Shown here piece after piece: positions 1 to 7,500 of a stretch of DNA of 8,757 bases. The notes under the pieces are model-generated. The model was not told the DNA's origin and did no database searches. It saw only the letters and a program-made list of their open reading frames with translations. The translations under genes and the position numbers were made by a program. How positions within the stretch are numbered: position 1 is the first letter of the stretch; the number at the start of each line of letters is the position of its first letter. Source of the stretch: an uncultured Selenomonadales bacterium (GTDB lineage: Bacteria > Bacillota > Negativicutes > Selenomonadales > Selenomonadaceae); NCBI GenBank assembly GCA_947167555.1, contig CAMVIO010000070.1:1-8757 (forward strand), given 5' to 3'.

Positions 1-33
1 GGTGACTCTGCCACCTCCCCTTTCAGGGGAGGC
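1..33. repeat. Palindromic intergenic repeat, copy 1
   Basis: This copy begins with GGTGACTCTGCC (1-12), followed by an 8-bp perfect inverted repeat, CCTCCCCT (14-21) and AGGGGAGG (25-32), around a TTC loop. The 12-base lead and the left arm recur 43 bases downstream with one inserted T. No T-run follows the hairpin on either strand, so it is not a normal terminator. It looks like a REP- or MITE-like dispersed element. The window starts inside or at the edge of this copy, so more copies may lie to the left. Confidence 0.75.
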
Positions 34-43
34 AAGAGAAAGA

Positions 44-103
44 GGTGACTCTGCCTACCTCCCCTGAAAGGGGAGGGGGACCGCCGTAGGCGGTGGATGA
101 GGT
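44..103. repeat. Palindromic intergenic repeat, copy 2, with second hairpin
   Basis: The copy opens with GGTGACTCTGCC (44-55), then a hairpin of CCTCCCCT (58-65) and AGGGGAGG (69-76) around a GAA loop. The 19-base hairpin is the exact reverse complement of the one in copy 1, whose loop is TTC. A second hairpin follows: ACCGCC (80-85), GTA loop, GGCGGT (89-94). After it comes GGATGAGGTG (94-103 region). Two stacked GC-rich hairpins with conserved flanks fit a mobile or structured intergenic repeat family. Copy 1 lacks the second hairpin. The element ends about 20 bases before the promoter of the sensor operon. Confidence 0.75.
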
Positions 104-104
104 G

Positions 105-132
105 TTTCCTTTGCCGCCGTTTGTGCTACAAT
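105..132 (+). promoter_or_regulatory. Extended -10 promoter for the sensor operon
   Basis: TGcTACAAT at 124-132 matches an extended -10 element (TG, one base, then TACAAT, 5 of 6 to consensus). The possible -35, TTTCCT at 105-110 with 16 bases of spacing, is weak, as is usual when an extended -10 is present. Transcription would start near 138-139, giving a leader of about 43 bases before the TTG start at 182. The leader is markedly A/T-rich compared with the genes. Confidence 0.55.
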
Positions 133-167
133 AGATGAAAAAGAAAAAGCGATTGCAATAACAAAAA

Positions 168-184
168 AGAGGTGAACCCGCTTG
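168..184 (+). promoter_or_regulatory. RBS and TTG start of the binding-protein gene
   Basis: AAGAGGTG at 168-175 is a strong Shine-Dalgarno sequence. It lies about 7 bases before TTG at 182. The GTG inside it (172) opens a different, short reading frame and is too close to serve as a start. TTG is the only reasonable start upstream of the membrane segment, since the next in-frame ATG comes far into the conserved domain. Confidence 0.75.
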
Positions 185-1297
185 CTGAACCTGCTGGGGG
201 CAGGAAATCCTGCCTCGTCCAAACGGCCATTTTTCGTTCTCGTCCTGCTCGTTCTCCTTTTCCTGGCAGGATTGTTCCGTTTCAGCGCCGCGCCGGAGGA
301 GCCGCCGCTGAAGGTCGGGTTTATCATCCTCGGCGACGTCAACGAAGCGGGCTGGAACGCCTCGCACTATCAGGGACTCCGTACCGCTTGCGAGTCGCAC
401 GGTGCGGAGCTTTTGGTGCGCGATCATGTGCCGGAAGGCACCGGCTCATGCACGAAGGCAGTGAAAGAACTGGCGGCGAAAGGCTGCAAGCTGATCGTCC
501 TCGCGAGCTTCGATTATCCCGATGAAGTCAAAGAGCTGGCGGACGAATATCCGGAAATCTCCTTCGCAGCGACCTCGGCAAAGGCATACGCCACGAATAT
601 GACCGCCTATTTCCCCCGCCTGTATCAGGCCCGCTATCTTGCGGGCGCCCTGGCAGCGATGCGGACGAAAACGAACGTCATCGGCTACGTCGCCGCCTTC
701 CCCAATTCCGAAGTGCGGCGGGGCATCAACGCGTTCCTGCTCGGCGCGCAGCGCATGAATCCCCAGGCGCGGGTCGTCGTCGCGTGGACGAACAACTGGG
801 AAGACGAGGAAAAGGAAACCGTGCTCACGGAACGCCTGATCCGCGAAGCGGGCGCGGACATCATGACTTACCATCAGGACGACGCGGCGGTCGCTGAAAC
901 GGCGGACCGTCTGGGCGTGGACTTCATCGCTTACAACGCTCCGATCCCCGAAGGGCTTACCCACGGGATCGCCTCTGTGCGCTGCCGTTGGGATATCTAC
1001 TACGACGACATCCTCCGCCGCTATCTGAAGGGCGAGCTGAACGCGATGAAGAACCACTGGATCGGTATTGACCGTGAAGCCGTGCTCCTGGACGAGCTGT
1101 CTGCGGAAATCACGGAAGGCATGCGCGGCCATCTCTATTACCTCCGGCGGGCGCTGAACGGCCATCAACTCATTTTCATCGGCCCGCTCGTCGACAACAA
1201 GGGCGTCCTTCGCTGCAAAGAAGGAGAGACCATCAGCGACGACGCGCTGCTGGATTCCATAGACTGGCTGATAAGCGGGGTGAGCGTCCTTGAATAA
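182..1297 (+). CDS. BMP/PnrA-family periplasmic binding protein, membrane-anchored
   Basis: The 371-residue product resembles the BMP family of substrate-binding proteins (basic membrane protein, PnrA/TmpC/Med type), several of which bind nucleosides. A hydrophobic stretch at about residues 17-32 follows K14-R15 and targets it to or across the inner membrane. There is no lipobox: the first cysteine is C70. It is therefore probably an uncleaved signal-anchor protein, or is cut near FSA-AP (35-38), rather than a lipoprotein. Family-like segments are GDVNEAGWN (51-59), YFPRLYQARYLAGALAA (143-159), IGYVAAFPNSEVRRGINAF (167-185), the GADIMTYHQDD region (224-234), and a C-terminus with IGPLVDNKGVLR (333-344) and DWLISGV (361-367). 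The stop codon overlaps the kinase gene by 8 bases, and no ABC permease or ATPase gene is nearby. I infer a sensory rather than a transport role. The ligand cannot be read from the sequence. Confidence 0.85.
   Translation: MLNLLGAGNPASSKRPFFVLVLLVLLFLAGLFRFSAAPEEPPLKVGFIILGDVNEAGWNASHYQGLRTACESHGAELLVRDHVPEGTGSCTKAVKELAAKGCKLIVLASFDYPDEVKELADEYPEISFAATSAKAYATNMTAYFPRLYQARYLAGALAAMRTKTNVIGYVAAFPNSEVRRGINAFLLGAQRMNPQARVVVAWTNNWEDEEKETVLTERLIREAGADIMTYHQDDAAVAETADRLGVDFIAYNAPIPEGLTHGIASVRCRWDIYYDDILRRYLKGELNAMKNHWIGIDREAVLLDELSAEITEGMRGHLYYLRRALNGHQLIFIGPLVDNKGVLRCKEGETISDDALLDSIDWLISGVSVLE
1277..1292 (+). promoter_or_regulatory. RBS and overlapping TTG start of the kinase gene
   Basis: GGGGTGA at 1277-1283 lies 6 bases before TTG at 1290, inside the last codons of the binding-protein gene. 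That gene stops with TAA at 1295-1297, so the two frames overlap by 8 bases. This arrangement favours translational coupling and fixed stoichiometry. Confidence 0.75.
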
Positions 1298-3836
1298 GAA
1301 CACGCAATCCGCCAATCTCATCATGAAAATCACGGCCCTCGCCGCCATCCTTATCATCCTGACCTTATGGGCCGGGCACAGGACGCAGCTGTTGCTGAAC
1401 CACACGTTGGAAAAGACGGTTGCGCGGCAGGCGGCGGATCTTTCCATCATGGCGGAAGAACGCTTCGGGCAGGAATTCCAAGCCCTCGCACTGGCTGCGG
1501 GGCTCCTCTCCTCCTCCCTCGGCACGCCGGAGGAAGCGCGAATCCTCGCGGAGCTTCAGAATCCGGAGCACGGCACCTCTGTCGGCATCCTCTCGGTGGA
1601 AGGAAAAGCCCTGTCTGGGGAATATATCTCCCGCTGGAATTTTTTGAGCCTTCCCCATTCCTTCCGCGGTCAAAATGTGGTCGATTACTGCCAGGGAAAA
1701 GGACTGCTTTTCGCCGTCCCCATCCGGAACGGCAACAACATCCGCGCCGTGCTGTACCGCCTGTACAGCGACGCCGTGCTGCCGGAGCACTTCAGCCTGA
1801 CCAATTACCATCCTTCCATTCGTCTCCTGCTGCAGAGCAAATCAGGGCAACTCATCATCCCCTACCGGCATTATGACGAGCACGCAAAAGCGTTCTTTGC
1901 CGATCCCGGGATCCAGGACGCCTTCAATTCCATCCGCGAGCAGCTGGGGACGCGGCGCTCGGCGGCTACGTATGTCAATCACGACGGTCAGTCGTATTTC
2001 CTGTTCGTCTCGGACCTGCCGGAAACGAACTGTACCGTGGCCGGCTTCATCCCGTGGTCGACGATGGCCGGAGACATCGCGCTGATCTACGAGCGGACGC
2101 TTCGCTCCATCGGCATGCTGTTCCTGATCTTCCTCACGGCCGGTCTGTACCTGGCCCATGTTCGGCGAAAGGCGATGCAAAGCGACGCGCTGCGCCGGGA
2201 AAAGGAAATCGCGGACAGCGCCAACCGGGCGAAGGGCGCGTTCCTTGCCAACATGAGCCACGAAATCCGCACGCCTATCAACGCCGTCCTTGGCATGAAC
2301 GAGATGATCCTGCGGGAAGGGAAAGACCCCGTCGTTGCCGGCTATGCGAAAAACATCCGTGCCGCGGGGCAGACGCTCCTCGACCTGATCAACGACGTGC
2401 TGGACTTCTCCAAGATCGAATCCGGCAAGATCGAGATCGTGGAGACCGACTACTACCTTTCGGATCTCTTGAGAAACGCCGTGAACATGGCGAAGCCACG
2501 GGCCGAGGGCAAAGGACTGTCCTTCGGTATCGAGGTGGACGAGACGCTTCCCAACGCGCTGTTCGGCGACATGACCCGAGTCCAGCAGATTGTCGTGAAC
2601 CTGCTGACCAACGCCGCAAAATACACGGAAACGGGCAGCGTGAATTTCCACGTCTCCGGCAAACGGGACGAAGAGACAGAGTCCGTCGTCCTGCGGTTCG
2701 TCGTGCGGGATACGGGCATCGGCATCCGCGAGGAGGACAAGGACAAACTGTTCAAGAACTTCGAGCGGCTGGACAGCGTGCGAAACCGCAGCATCGAGGG
2801 CACGGGGCTGGGGCTCTCCATCACCAAGCGGCTCGCGAACCTGATGGGCGGCGACGTCGTCTTTAAAAGCACCTACGGCGTCGGCTCTGTTTTCACAGCC
2901 ACCCTGTCGCAGAAAATCGACGGCGACGAACCCATCGGCGACTTCATGGCACGGCTGTCGAACAGCGGGAACGCCCCGGCCTATCACGCCGCGTTCACCG
3001 CGCCGGAAGCGAGAATCCTCGTGGCCGACGACAATGAGATGAACATCATGGTCGTCGAAGGGCTGCTGAAAAAGACGGAAATCAAGATCGACGCCGTGAC
3101 CAACGGTCAGGCCGCCCTGGATCTTCTCGCGGCCAACCGATACGACGCGGTGCTGCTCGACCATCGGATGCCCGGCAAAGACGGCGTCGAGACCCTCCAC
3201 GCCGCGAAGGAACTGCCGAACGCGGAAGGCGTCCCATTCCTGATCCTGACGGCGGACGCCATCGCGGGGATGCGGGAGCATTTCCTGGCGGAAGGCTTTG
3301 ACGACTATCTGGCGAAGCCGCTGGACGGCGAGACGCTGGAATGGACGCTGATGCGGTTCCTGCCGAAGGAAAAGGTGCATCCCGTGGAAGAAACGGAAAC
3401 GCCGCCCGCAGAAAGCACCGACGCGGCGCCGATCACCCCGGAGGAACCGGCGGACGAGCTGCCGGTCCTCGATAAATCCCTGGGTCTTCGATACTGTGGA
3501 AATTCCAGGGATTTTTACCGGGAGCTCACGGCGAAGTTCCTCGAACTGCTCCCCGAGAAAAAGGCGCATATCGAGGACGCCTACCGGACGGAAAACTGGA
3601 AAGACTACGTGGCTTACGTCCACGCGCTGAAGTCCTCCTCCCTTTCCATCGGCGGCAAACGGCTCTCGGAAGCCGCAAAGAAGTCGGAAGCGGCGGGCAA
3701 GATTCTCCTCGCGGACGCTGCGGACGCGGCGGAAAAAGAAAAGAGCCTCGCGGAGATCCGGGAAACCCACGAAGCACTCCTGGCGCTCTACGACGAACTG
3801 GGCGAGCGCCTGCGCGAGGAGACGGAAAATCTGTGA
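1290..3836 (+). CDS. Hybrid sensor histidine kinase with receiver and Hpt domains
   Basis: The 848-residue protein is an inner-membrane sensor kinase of the ArcB/BarA/TorS architecture. TM1 is at about 11-29 and TM2 at about 273-291. Between them lies a periplasmic sensor region of roughly 240 residues, probably Cache-like (a fold guess). A cytoplasmic helix leads into HisKA, with the H-box MSHEIRTP and phospho-acceptor H324. The HATPase shows N441 in NLLTNAAKYT, DTGIGI (474-479) and GTGLGL (504-509). The receiver has D580-D581, phospho-acceptor D624 in LLDHRMPG, T654 and K676. A Pro/Glu-rich linker (about 690-735) precedes a C-terminal Hpt domain with H778 in HALKSSS. All catalytic residues are present, so an H324 to D624 to H778 relay is expected, ending on a separate response regulator not found here. 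The upstream binding protein is the likely ligand-receiving partner. Confidence 0.96.
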   Translation: MNKNTQSANLIMKITALAAILIILTLWAGHRTQLLLNHTLEKTVARQAADLSIMAEERFGQEFQALALAAGLLSSSLGTPEEARILAELQNPEHGTSVGILSVEGKALSGEYISRWNFLSLPHSFRGQNVVDYCQGKGLLFAVPIRNGNNIRAVLYRLYSDAVLPEHFSLTNYHPSIRLLLQSKSGQLIIPYRHYDEHAKAFFADPGIQDAFNSIREQLGTRRSAATYVNHDGQSYFLFVSDLPETNCTVAGFIPWSTMAGDIALIYERTLRSIGMLFLIFLTAGLYLAHVRRKAMQSDALRREKEIADSANRAKGAFLANMSHEIRTPINAVLGMNEMILREGKDPVVAGYAKNIRAAGQTLLDLINDVLDFSKIESGKIEIVETDYYLSDLLRNAVNMAKPRAEGKGLSFGIEVDETLPNALFGDMTRVQQIVVNLLTNAAKYTETGSVNFHVSGKRDEETESVVLRFVVRDTGIGIREEDKDKLFKNFERLDSVRNRSIEGTGLGLSITKRLANLMGGDVVFKSTYGVGSVFTATLSQKIDGDEPIGDFMARLSNSGNAPAYHAAFTAPEARILVADDNEMNIMVVEGLLKKTEIKIDAVTNGQAALDLLAANRYDAVLLDHRMPGKDGVETLHAAKELPNAEGVPFLILTADAIAGMREHFLAEGFDDYLAKPLDGETLEWTLMRFLPKEKVHPVEETETPPAESTDAAPITPEEPADELPVLDKSLGLRYCGNSRDFYRELTAKFLELLPEKKAHIEDAYRTENWKDYVAYVHALKSSSLSIGGKRLSEAAKKSEAAGKILLADAADAAEKEKSLAEIRETHEALLALYDELGERLREETENL

Positions 3837-3866
3837 AAGCAACTAAAAACAACAAATAAAAATTAT

Positions 3867-3882
3867 GAGGTGAATGAAAATG
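3867..3882 (+). promoter_or_regulatory. RBS that decides the DUF4337 start
   Basis: GAGGTGA at 3867-3873 directly abuts an ATG at 3874 with no spacer. It is 6 bases from a second in-frame ATG at 3880. The 6-7 base spacing of the other genes here favours 3880. The gap from the kinase stop (3837-3866) is very A/T-rich and shows no terminator hairpin, so the gene may be read as the third cistron. A weak internal promoter in this gap cannot be excluded. Confidence 0.7.
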
Positions 3883-4443
3883 GCAGACGAAAACAAGAAA
3901 GAAGAAACGACCACGGAGACCGAGGAGAAGAAGGAGAAGGAATTTTCCAAACGCGTGACGCAGCTGATCGCACTTTCGGCGCTGGTGCTCGCGATATGCG
4001 CGACCTTCTCCTCCCTGAAAGCGGGCGCATTCAGCAGCAAAGCGATCCTCGCGCAGAACGCCGCTTCCAACGGCTGGGCTTACTACCAGTCAAAGAGCCT
4101 GAAGGAAAACACCTATAAGGTGCAGCTGGATCAGATGAGATTGAACGGCGCCCTCGATCCCGCGGAGAAGGAAAAGGTCATGAAGAAGTATCAGGAGACC
4201 GTGGACCGCTACAAGGCCGAGGAAAAGGAAATCATGGCGGACGCCCGGGCCGCCGAAGAAACCCGGGACAAATCGCTGGCGCTGAACAAGGGCTTCGCCG
4301 GCGCGCTGACCTTCCTGCAGATCGCAATCCTGATGGTCTCCCTGGCCGGCCTCGTCAAGCAGATCTGGTTCTGGTACGCGGGCCTCGCCGTGGGCGCGAT
4401 AGGCATCTTCCAGTTTGCCACGATGATGATGCAGACGTTTTGA
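3880..4443 (+). CDS. DUF4337-family inner-membrane protein
   Basis: The 187-residue protein has the layout and sequence feel of the DUF4337 family, whose function is unknown to me. A highly charged Lys/Glu/Thr N-terminus (1-25) is followed by a first membrane helix at about 27-47. A soluble, helix-rich, probably coiled-coil segment (about 50-137) includes NAASNGWAYYQSKSLKE, the kind of conserved W-YYQ-KS patch typical of this family. Two further membrane helices follow at about 141-159 and 162-183. The start at 3880 is chosen by RBS spacing; starting at 3874 would add only Met-Lys. It lies 43 bases after the kinase stop and is followed directly by a terminator, so it probably closes the sensor transcript. 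Its role there is unknown. A membrane-stress or scaffold role would be speculation. Confidence 0.82.
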   Translation: MADENKKEETTTETEEKKEKEFSKRVTQLIALSALVLAICATFSSLKAGAFSSKAILAQNAASNGWAYYQSKSLKENTYKVQLDQMRLNGALDPAEKEKVMKKYQETVDRYKAEEKEIMADARAAEETRDKSLALNKGFAGALTFLQIAILMVSLAGLVKQIWFWYAGLAVGAIGIFQFATMMMQTF

Positions 4444-4451
4444 TACAGAAA

Positions 4452-4486
4452 TAGCCCCGTAAATCCACGGGGCTAAACGTATTTTT
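4452..4486 (+). terminator. Rho-independent terminator after the DUF4337 gene
   Basis: TAGCCCCGT (4452-4460) pairs perfectly with ACGGGGCTA (4467-4475) around a 6-base loop, AAATCC. A T-run (4482-4486) follows after AACGTA. The stem is strong (9 bp), but the T-run starts 6 bases past it, so termination may be leaky. It is the first terminator after the promoter at 124-132. It therefore defines a likely three-gene transcript ending only about 40 bases before the autotransporter gene. Confidence 0.75.
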
Positions 4487-4510
4487 ACAGGAGCCACACT
4501 CCCCGTTGGA

Positions 4511-4517
4511 AAGGAAG
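4511..4517 (+). promoter_or_regulatory. RBS of the autotransporter gene
   Basis: AAGGAAG at 4511-4517, within GGAAAGGAAG, sits 9 bases before ATG at 4527. It supports that start and the reading of the basic-then-hydrophobic N-terminus as the true export signal. I see no convincing -35/-10 pair between the terminator and this site. Confidence 0.65.
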
Positions 4518-4526
4518 TATATTCCC

Positions 4527-7500
4527 ATGAAACAATCCCGCAGGAAATCCCTCGAAAAAAAGCTGGCGGCGGCGATTTCCGTCGTGAATCTCCTGAACGC
4601 TGCGGTTCCAATCGCGCTGCCCTATGTGAATGTGATGCGGGGCGGAGACGGCACCGCCCCCGGCGCGTTTGTCAACGTCGCCGAGGCCAATTACTCGTCA
4701 ACCCATACGACGATATCCGCTTGCGTCGTATCCAAGCGCGAAACGCACAATATCCTGTCCTTCTATGACAATCAAACCCAGACCATCTCGTCGGGGGGCT
4801 TCGGCTTCGTGCAGGATATGTGGGGCGGCACGCAGTTCGTCCTGTCTGGCGGCACCGGAAAGATCAAGCGGATGTCCGGCGGCTCGCAGATTGCCTCACG
4901 CAACTGCTACGTAGGCGAGGTTGAGATCATGAAGGGCGGCACACAGATCATCCCGACCGGCGGCGCCGCCCATGTCGATACCATGTCGGGGGGCACGCAG
5001 CTTATCCTGCCCTGGGACCCAATGCAGGGAGAGATTACGATTGCCCAGATCGGGACCATGCAGAACGGCGTGCAGATCGTCTCGTCGGCGGGAGGCGTGA
5101 CCTCCATCGGGACTATGAACGGCGGCACCCAGATCCTTATAGCCCATGACCACTATACGGGTAAAACCACTCCGACGGGCACCATCGAGACCATGAACGG
5201 CGGTACGCAGGTCATTTCATCGGGAGCCTTCGGCGAGGCCACGACCATGAACGGCGGCACACAGATCGCCTCGGCAGGGGGCACCGGCACGGTCACGAGC
5301 CTGAAAGGCGGCACCCAGATTATCTCGCAGGGCGGCCTCGGCCTCAAGACCGGCGTTTGCGGCGGCACGCAGATTGTCGAAGCCGGGGGCGCCGTGAAGC
5401 GGACCACTGTGTCCGCGGGAGGGCTTCTGATCGCGAAAGAGGGCAGCGTTGTGGGCGACGGCACCAAAGTCAACTCCGGCGGCATCCTGGAGGAGCACGG
5501 CGGGGCGGCTCTTCCCGAGAATTTGCAGGAAGTCTTTACCGCAGGCGGTACCCACCGGATCATTAACCTTACACGCGACCACTACGACGTCGTAACGCAC
5601 GAGCATGGCTGCAACATTCTGGAAGTTGCCAGCGGCGCCACCGCCACGAACGCCACGGTGCACGAAGGTGGCACGGAAATCGTAATGCTGCAGGGAAAAT
5701 CCGAGAATTCCCAAATCTTCTCCGGCGGCACCCAGATCGTCTCCGGCGGCACGGCCATCAGCGCGGATGTTGGTCCGAGCGGCGTCCAGATCGTCTCCGG
5801 CGGCACCGGCACAGCCTTTGTGGTGCATGACGGCGGAACGCAGATTGTTCGGGCCGGTACCGGTATTGTCGAAACGCTCAATTCGGAGGCAGGATCCGGA
5901 GGCCAGCAGCAGGGTTCCGGCGGCGTCGCCGTCGTCAAGCATCTGGTCAACGGCACGCAGGAAATCCGAAGCGGCGGCGGCACGGTGGTCACCATGGACG
6001 GCGGCACACAGCAAATCTGCGACGACAGCGGCAAAGGCGTCGTCCAGACCCTGAACGGCGGCACCCAGAACATCCGCCCGAGAGCCAAGGGCTACACGGA
6101 CGTCCTCAACTCGGGCGGCACGCAGGAAATCCACAGCGGCGGCACGGGCGCCGTGGGGACTTTTGCGGGCGGCACCGTGTCGATGAGACCGGGCAGCCTC
6201 TTCGCGAAAAACCTGACCGGCTACGGAACGGTTGACCAGCTCAACATGGGCGGCACCGCCACGGCGACAGGCGGCGCCATCACCGGCAACAGCGCCTCGG
6301 TGGGCGTCCTCTCCGTCGCGGAAGGCGGCTCCGTCACCCTGACGAACGACCTGAACGCCTCTGTCATCTCGCTGGGCACGACGCCCACGAGCATGAATCC
6401 GCTGGTCTCGGCGGGCGGCAACATCACCGTCAACACCGTGGACTTCACGGGACTTCGCTCCAAAAAGCGCGTGGCGGAATACAACTTCCTCTCGGCGGGC
6501 GGCGCGATCTCGGATCTGACCGTGGCGCGGAACGGAAAGACCGCCGCGCTGAAAGCGGGCGACATCATCGAGCGCCCCTTCGTGCATGAGACGGTATCGC
6601 CCAAAACCGGCCTGACGCTGGGCTACGACACAGCCCACACCGTCTATCTCTCCAAGGACCGCCACACCCTCGGCTACAAGATCCAGAATGTTTACACCGA
6701 CGCCGCCTTCAGCGGCACGATCCCATGGAGCGCGACGACGCCTTACTATGACGTCTCGGAGTATTACTTCGGCGCCAATCCCACCGTCGATCTCGCGAAG
6801 CTAGGCTTCTCCTTCTCCGCCGACGCGGCGAGGACCCTTGCCCTCGATAAGACCATGACGCTGATTTCCGGCTTCCAAAACCCGCCGACGATCAGCGCGC
6901 AGGCGCCGACGTCCTTCCCCGTCTTCTATTCGGGCGTGAATACGGACCTTTCGGCCACGGCCTACGGTATGGCCTCCGCCTCCGTGAACGCGGTCCGTTA
7001 TATCTTGGACAGCGTCATACTGGACAAAGTCAGCGTGCGCGGCATCAACGGCGCGGCGGACCAAGTGCCCCCGGGCTGGCGGGCAAACGCTTCCGGCGTC
7101 GTCGTGGACACCGACACGCTGGAAGTCGCGCCGGACAACCTGCTGAACCAATTCACACTTTTGACCGCAAACGGCAGCTTCTTCTCCGACAAAAATATCA
7201 CCGGCGCCTACAAATACAGAGACCGCGCCGACTTCCGCCATACGCTGGACGGCGTCACGCTCTCCGGCGTCTGGTCCCGGGGCATAAAGACCGCCGACCA
7301 CGGCAGGAGCCTCGTTTTCGTCAGCGGCGAACTGAAAGGGAACGGCATTTCCCTCGGCAGCATGACGTGGAACAAACCCCGCGCGCTTACGGGCGCTCTG
7401 AACTGCGACTTCACGGGCGCGGCCGTGGACGCCGCTAACCTTTCCTTCAGCGGCCTCGATACCGCGGTCACGGCGGGCAGCACCACAAATCTCCTGACCG

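Noticed and set aside
14..76. Hairpins as transcription terminators for an upstream gene
   Set aside because: No T-run follows either hairpin on either strand. The paired, inverted structure fits a repeat element better.
111..132. TTGCCG (111-116) as the -35 of the operon promoter
   Set aside because: It is only 10 bases from TACAAT, too short for a sigma-70 spacer. The extended -10 explains the site without it.
446..1525. Minus-strand open frame opposite the binding-protein gene and kinase start
   Set aside because: It is a shadow of conserved BMP-family coding sequence. It spans two genes and has no recognisable motifs.
1842..3842. Long open frame (666 codons) on the minus strand opposite the kinase
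   Set aside because: It is the antisense of a fully motif-complete kinase in GC-rich DNA. It has no domain signature, and its Arg/Val/Asp-rich composition is typical of a shadow frame.
3874..3879. ATG at 3874 as start of the DUF4337 gene
   Set aside because: It directly abuts the Shine-Dalgarno sequence. The in-frame ATG 6 bases on has normal spacing.
4824..6260. CRISPR-like spaced repeats
   Set aside because: The repeated GGCGGCAC-CAG units are codons of a protein repeat with variable spacing and degenerate third bases. They are not identical repeats with unique spacers.
5217..6665. Long open frame (482 codons) and CVPP-rich frames on the minus strand opposite the AIDA array
   Set aside because: The periodic residues are only the reverse complement of the GGTQ repeat codons. 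No RBS or family features are seen.
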